A DNA stretch of 64,000 nt from Datura wrightii (taxonomy: Eukaryota; Streptophyta; Magnoliopsida; Solanales; Solanaceae). The notes beneath the pieces are model-generated. The model was given only the letters and a program-made list of their open reading frames with translations. It was not told the DNA's origin and made no database searches. Numbering within the stretch: the first letter of the stretch is position 1; every line of letters starts with the position of its first letter. Where the stretch lies: contig JASDFA010000010.1 in assembly GCA_035772735.1 (NCBI GenBank), positions 134,667,001 to 134,731,000 of the forward strand, written 5' to 3'. Of the stretch, positions 59,070 to 64,000 are shown one piece after another. The position numbers and the translations under genes are program-made.

Positions 59070-59231
59070 CTACTTCATGGAACGACACACATTAAATGTC
59101 ACCTCTTCATTGTTCAACAGAAATTTCAGTTGTTCGGTTTTCATGTCTACAAGAGCATGTCCAATGGTGAGGAATGATCGCCCCAAGATAATGGGGACCT
59201 CAAAATCAACCTCATAGTCCAGAATAACAAA
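59070..59231 (-). pseudogene. E3 protease, second half
   Basis: DFVILDYEVDFEVPIILGRSFLTIGHALVDM: the end of the retropepsin-like domain. Separated from the first half by the solo LTR 59237-60762. Confidence 0.82.
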
Positions 59232-59236
59232 GTCGG

Positions 59237-60762
59237 TGATGAAGGGAATATTTATGCACTTCATAAACGTATTTTTGCCCGTACTTTACTATATTTTGAG
59301 AATAAATTATGTGTGTTTGCATGAGATTATGTTATATATTTGTTAAAATAGCTAACGCATGTGATTAGATGTTTTTAGGCTTAAAATGATGGATATGGGT
59401 GTATTTAAGGCTTTTGGAATATATGAGAAGAAGTGGGAGTAAAGGATACAAGGAATGAAGTTCAGCACATGGATGCACTGCCATGCGCGAGGCACAAGGC
59501 CATCAGCACAACAGCAGGCGCGGCGCGACAGCATCATGCGCACTATGCCATGCGCGAGGTGCAACAACATTGGCACAATGCCAGCCGCGAGGTGTCCAGC
59601 TCCCCTGCGCGTGGGCAGGCGCAACGCGACACTTCTCCTGCGCGTTGGCAGACACTCCCCGCGCAACAAGGCGTGCGATGTGGCACTGGCAACGCAGCAC
59701 TGGCAATGCGGCAGTAGCTTAGGGAGATGCGGCAAGGAGGTTTGCAGCGCCAAAAATTTGATCTCCTACTTCAACTAGGAAAAGGAACATCAAGTCCAAG
59801 TCAAATTCAACAAGGAACAAGGAAAACATAAATCTACTACAATAAATACCCATTTATTTTCATGTAATAGTTGTATCTTCAAGTAGCCAAGTCTTCAAGT
59901 AGGAAGTTTTATGTTTTAAAGTTTGGAACAAGTTTTGAAGTTTTAGAGTTTGAGACACGATAAAAGTTGTTTTTCCGAATTTTTTGCATTAATCAAGTGA
60001 AGGTTCTTCCAATCATTGTTGTAAGTATAAATTTTAATTTTTATTTAGGAATGCTATTAATTTACTTATGAACATGATAGGATAAAAATACCACAACTAG
60101 GGTTGTGGGAATCATGGTGAATTAACAAGCTAGGGTTGCACAAAGTGATTCTAAACCAATAAAAACACTTATATTGTATTCTCTTCATCTTTAACAATTC
60201 TTAATCATGCGCAACGTTAGGAAGTGCCCGAATTCTTTACTTGCTTTGGTTGAAGAGGTAGAGATTAGGAAAAGAAAATTACAACGGAGCCTTGATCTTG
60301 ATGATCATTGTATTAACTTGAGATGTGGTCGCAGGATAGTTATATCTGGAACTTAGTGATAACGGATAGTTTGAAACCACTCAGGAAACTTGGTCGAGTA
60401 ATTGAGTATAGTCATTCAATAGGGACTGGTCGGTCGTTTGAATGAACCTAAGTTATCAGTTCTATAAGTTAAGTATTGGGATAGATCACTAGTGTAAAAC
60501 CTGAAGTAGTTAAGGATCCATGCGGAACACTTACCCTAGTTAATTGCATTAATTTGGAAACAACCATCAATTTCTCAACATTTTTATTTATTAATTTTAT
60601 GAATTCCCCCTCTTAGGAAATAGTTGACTACAAAGCTTAAACACTAGCGTTCTTCTATATCCTTCCATATTCCCTGTGGGATCGACCCCAACCTCTAGTT
60701 GGGTTCCTTATTGACAACTTCCGCTTCTCACTTCAGTAAGAGGTGTGGTTTGATCATTATCA
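59237..60762 (+). mobile_element. Solo LTR of another gypsy family in E3 protease
   Basis: TGATGAAGGG to GATCATTATCA, 1526 bases, flanked by GTCGG (59232-59236) and GTTGG (60763-60767). Removing it rejoins the protease frame (FIFSS / DFVILD). U3 has a GC-rich module (59475-59720) built on CATGCGCGAGGC-like motifs; spurious frames in it are not genes. AATAAATACCC near 59842 may be its TATA. It ends with the GGGATCGACCCC landmark of plant gypsy LTRs. Confidence 0.9.
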
Positions 60763-60767
60763 GTTGG

Positions 60768-61165
60768 AAGAAAATATAAAGGACTCTACCTTCAGTAGAA
60801 CATCATAGAGAATCCCCACCAGATTTTTCACCGTGTGATCTGCTATCAATACCCGCATTGTAGTCGGTTTGGGGGCTCCCAAGCCCAACTGTCTGAACAC
60901 TGCTAACATGCATCAAGGTTATACTAGCACCCAGATCACATAGCGCCTTAGAAAAGTTAAAGGCTCAAATAGTGCACAATATGGTGAAAGCACTAGGGTC
61001 TTCCTTTTTCTACACAAGAGATCGAGATGCTATTGCACTACAATGGTGCAAATTATCAGTAGGTTTAAAGCTCACGATCCTCTTTCTAGTGAAAAGGTCC
61101 TTCATAAATTTAGCATAGTTTGGCATCTGCTCAAGCGCCTCAACTAATGGGATGTGCACAGATAA
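60768..61165 (-). pseudogene. E3 protease, first half
   Basis: Minus strand: YAKFMKDL, then ALCDLGASITLMH near 60930 (active-site DLGAS intact), frame changes, then KVESFIFS up to the solo LTR. Confidence 0.8.
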
Positions 61166-63067
61166 TTATTTCAGCATTGAAATAAATTTGTGATACTTCC
61201 CATCTTCGACCTTATTCTTCGGCCTCTGTGGGAAAGGGGGAGGAGGTATAGGAATAGGAGTGATCTTTTGAGGTACTTCCTTCTCTTTCCCTTTGCTAGA
61301 CCCATGCTCCGCTACATTACCAAGAGTTGTCTTATCCACTAAATCCACAACCAAAACCTGCTCCTCGGAGTTTGCCACCTTATCATCATCAATCACCAAG
61401 GGCTCAACTATCTCATCAGTCACAACCAGCCTCAAAGGATCAACTGTCGCCTTCCCACTCCTAGTAGTGATAGCCTTGCAATGAATGTCGCTTTTCAAAT
61501 TTTGAACTGTATTGCTGGGAAGTGTGACCTTTTGTCTATGGTACATAGCAATAGACATTTGAAAAAGCTTCTACTTAATCTACTTAATGGCAATGGCATA
61601 TGATTCCACCTTTTGGTTCATGCCAGAAATATCAGAGCAGAGTTCCTTAAAATGGCCATCTATTGCCTCTATTTCCTTGAGTACCTTAGAAAACATGTTT
61701 TCCACCCTTGAACCACTAGACTCTGGCTCACGGTTCCTTGGAGGAACATATAGACCTGTTCTATCATTTTTGTACTCCTCAGGCTTTTTTCCAGTCACCA
61801 TTGTCTCTGCCTTTACTCCTATCTCTGTATTAGCCCTGGTTGTAGTTGTTATCTCTGTAATAGTTCCGACCTTGGTTCCCCTGACCTTGATGCCAAGAGT
61901 TAGATCCTTGTATGTTGGTTCGAAAACCCGCCCCTTAATCATTCAGGTAACTTGCTTCCTCCTCTGATTCTAATTCGCCTCCATCATTTCTCGGGGCCAT
62001 GCCCTGAGAACCCACTACATTCACCTATTCAGCCTTGACTTCCATAAAATGCTTAACAAGCAGCCCCATTGTGGTTTTGATCTCAGTAACATCCTAGTCT
62101 CGCTTTTCATCCTTTCTGCACTGCTTTGCAGACGTACCTACCACATAAGTACTAGCCGGAACCTCCGATTCTCTTATGTGCCATGCACGGTTGGTTTTGG
62201 TTATCCTATCAAGGACCTTAGCAACTTCAGCATTAGTATGACTCATGAATGTTCCGCCCGAGACAGTATCAGCCACCGCCTTGGTGTTACCATTTAGAGA
62301 TTTATAGAATATCTCCAATAATGTATCATTTGGGATTCTATGGTTGGGCACATTTTTTAGCTTATTCTTGAACCGCAACCACGTCTTATGAAGTGCTTCA
62401 GAATTCAACTTCCTGAAGTTGTAGATTTCATCTTTCAGCTGCAACGCTCTAGAAGGTGGGAAGAATCTTTCAAGAAAGGCTCTTTTAAGCTCCCCCCAAG
62501 TAGTGATAAAATTGTTTGGCAATTCAACTAACCATAGTGTTGCCTCACTCCTTAGTGAAAAGGGAAATAACCTCAGCCTAATTGCATCCTGACTCACTCC
62601 CAGTTGTTTGTATGCTTTGCAGATACCCACGAAATTTGTCAAGTGAGTATGTGCATAATCAGTTGCATGAACCACAAATATCCCTTTCATGTTGAGCAGT
62701 TAGATCATTGCACTGGTAATGTCAAACTTTTCCCCAGCAGGCAAAGGGGGAGGAACAATAGCTCCAGTGGCACCGACCTCATCAATATCGGCATCATCAT
62801 CATCATCAAAGTATCGGTGCCTCTGCTGGTCTGGACCTCTATTCCTTCTAGCTCGCTCAACTTTGGTAGCTTGGCGCTTCTCTTCAGTGAGCCTTGTTGC
62901 CTCTCTACTCTTACTCGAGCTTGTTCCTCAGCTAACATTCTGGTTGTTGCTTCTTCCACTGTTTCTTGAGCATGTACGTTGGCCGTTTTCCTTATATTCC
63001 ATAGTGTTTCTTCAAGTTTGTGATCAATTGGAACCAGGGATTTTCCTTGGCTCCTAGTACTGGGCAT
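61166..63067 (-). pseudogene. gag: E3 gag, broken
   Basis: Starts at ATG 63067 (MPSTRSQGKS), 15 bases after TTTCTTAACAG, a possible leader splice acceptor. N-terminal part to ~62705 in one frame, then after a frameshift the gag domain at 62094-62690: LFPFSLRSEATLWLVELP, FFPPSRALQLKDEI, EALHKTWLRFKN. A linker follows (61580-61942), then the proline-rich PIPIPPPPFPQRPKNKVEDG end at 61166-61300. No intact zinc knuckle found. Confidence 0.83.
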
Positions 63068-63174
63068 GCACAAACCTGAGACCTGTTAAGAAACAAAAAC
63101 AACAAAGAAAAAAATAAAAAGGGAATAAGGACGAACTGTAAAGCAAACAAAATTAATAAAAGCCTAAGTTGTAT

Positions 63175-63192
63175 TCCCCGGCAACGGTGCCA
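63175..63192 (-). other. Primer binding site, tRNA-Asp (1 change)
   Basis: Minus-strand TGGCACCGTTGCCGGGGA, one G-to-A change from the E1 site, six bases from the LTR end. Confidence 0.9.
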
Positions 63193-63197
63193 AAATG

Positions 63198-64000
63198 TGA
63201 TGCTTCCCAAATTACACCTCATAATAAGATATAAAGTGGTCAATGTCAAATATAGAACCCAACCAGGGTTGGGGTCGAATCCCACGAGGAATATGATGAG
63301 ATCTTTAGTTAATGTGTTTAGCTAATACTATTGACTTACTTATTTCCTGGGGGGAAGATTTTAAATACAAAATAATTAAAAGAAGTATAGAACCATGAGT
63401 TGATCCTTGATTAAATTCGATTGTATTCAATAAGTGAACCGACTAGAATTGTGCTCCCCGTGACTTCATAACCACAAGGCGTTTTATACTAGTGATCTAG
63501 TTCTTAGCATGCAATATTTGAAAGTTAACTTCACCTAAATGGTTGGTCTCCTATTTAGATGATTATCACCATGCAACTAGATCCGTATGCGGATGTATAC
63601 TTACTTAAACCTTACCCTTAATATTAGATTAGCTATTCCCGGACAAGGTCAATCTATTAGATGAGGGTTGATAGCCTCAAATATCCATTGTTAATCCTTT
63701 TTCCCATTCATTACTCCCCTTGATCCAGTGAGTAGGAAGAAGGCGAATTCTAACATTTGCAACCATTAAGAAACAATTAAAATGAATGGAAGAACAAAAC
63801 ATGCATAAAACCCGTTCAAGATTCACTCAGTATTTTTATCTATGTATGTTAATTCATCTTGGTTCACACAACCTTTTTTATGAGTTTAACTACTCATGCT
63901 TGAAGAATGACAATTATAAATTAGAGAAGAAATCATAATTGCAACTTACAATGATTTGTAGAAGAAACCACACGTATTGAATAAATCAACAAGAACTGAA
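63198..64000 (-). repeat. E3 5' LTR, cut by the window end
   Basis: First 803 bases (U5 side) of the LTR, clearly similar to 47512-48320, e.g. ACCACAAGGCGTTTTATACT and TGATCCAGTGAGTAGGAAGA. The rest, including U3 and TATA, is outside the window. Confidence 0.9.

Larger units (their letters stand above)
47512..64000 (-). mobile_element. E3: Athila-type element, minus strand, runs off the right edge
   Basis: Read on the minus strand: 5' LTR (from beyond 64000 to 63198), tRNA-Asp primer site, gag, protease, RT, RNase H, integrase, duplicated hairpin block, ACGACTCGT clusters, ORF3, noncoding tail, 3' LTR (49093-47512). Two later solo LTRs interrupt it (59237-60762 in protease, 55294-56722 in integrase). 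Many stops and frameshifts. Distant from E1/E2 in sequence but the same plan. Confidence 0.9.

Noticed and set aside
59433..59778. Overlapping frames of 60-107 codons on both strands
   Set aside because: They arise from the stop-poor GC-rich U3 module of a solo LTR; low-complexity Ala/Arg/His/Cys composition and no start context.
1..64000. Host gene, viral integration or other non-retrotransposon system
   Set aside because: Every long frame is gag, pol or ORF3 of gypsy elements; no caulimovirus-type movement or coat motifs and no exon-like host gene were recognised.

Overview
This window is plant nuclear DNA made almost entirely of nested LTR retrotransposons. I see no host gene, rRNA, tRNA gene or CRISPR array. 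The evidence is plant Ty3/gypsy polyproteins (gag, protease, RT, RNase H, integrase), LTRs with TG...CA ends and 5-bp target duplications, and primer sites matching plant tRNA-Asp and initiator tRNA-Met. The AT-rich, decayed context and the LTR styles suggest heterochromatin of a solanaceous plant such as a Capsicum or Solanum relative; that placement is inference.

Left nest (1-29273). A plus-strand LTR (X, 1-1653 + 28764-29273) is split by a minus-strand solo LTR of a related type (Z, 1654-3879 + 28516-28763; flanks TATTT/TGTTT). Z is split by a Tekay/Del-like tandem, LTR A - internal - LTR B - internal - LTR C (3880-28515; flanks CCTTC/TCTTC). LTR A is split by Athila-type element E1 (6560-17390), which has lost its 3' end in a deletion.

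Middle nest (29274-47311). This is the 3' part of another Athila-type element (E4), containing ORF3, tail and 3' LTR. It is interrupted by a structurally complete Athila-type element E2 (31818-44550; duplication CTTGT). A short gypsy RT remnant (47312-47511) is the oldest visible substrate.

Right nest (47512-64000, minus strand). Athila-type element E3 runs off the right edge. It carries two plus-strand solo LTRs with target duplications: one in integrase (55294-56722, CATAG) and one in protease (59237-60762, GTCGG/GTTGG).

E1, E2 and E3 share one plan: LTR, tRNA-Asp primer site, one gag-pol reading frame, a small RNA hairpin just after pol, a repeat module that also occurs in that family's own LTR, a C/T-rich leader with a possible intron, ORF3, a structured tail and the 3' LTR. 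E4 shows the same plan from the module onward. The strongest hunting results are: (i) LTR modules reappearing upstream of ORF3 in three families with three different module sequences; (ii) the post-pol hairpin, whose stem changes with compensation while the loop stays fixed; (iii) a possible spliced leader for ORF3. Nearly all gag-pol frames are broken by C-to-T type stop codons, so all elements look inactive as protein sources.
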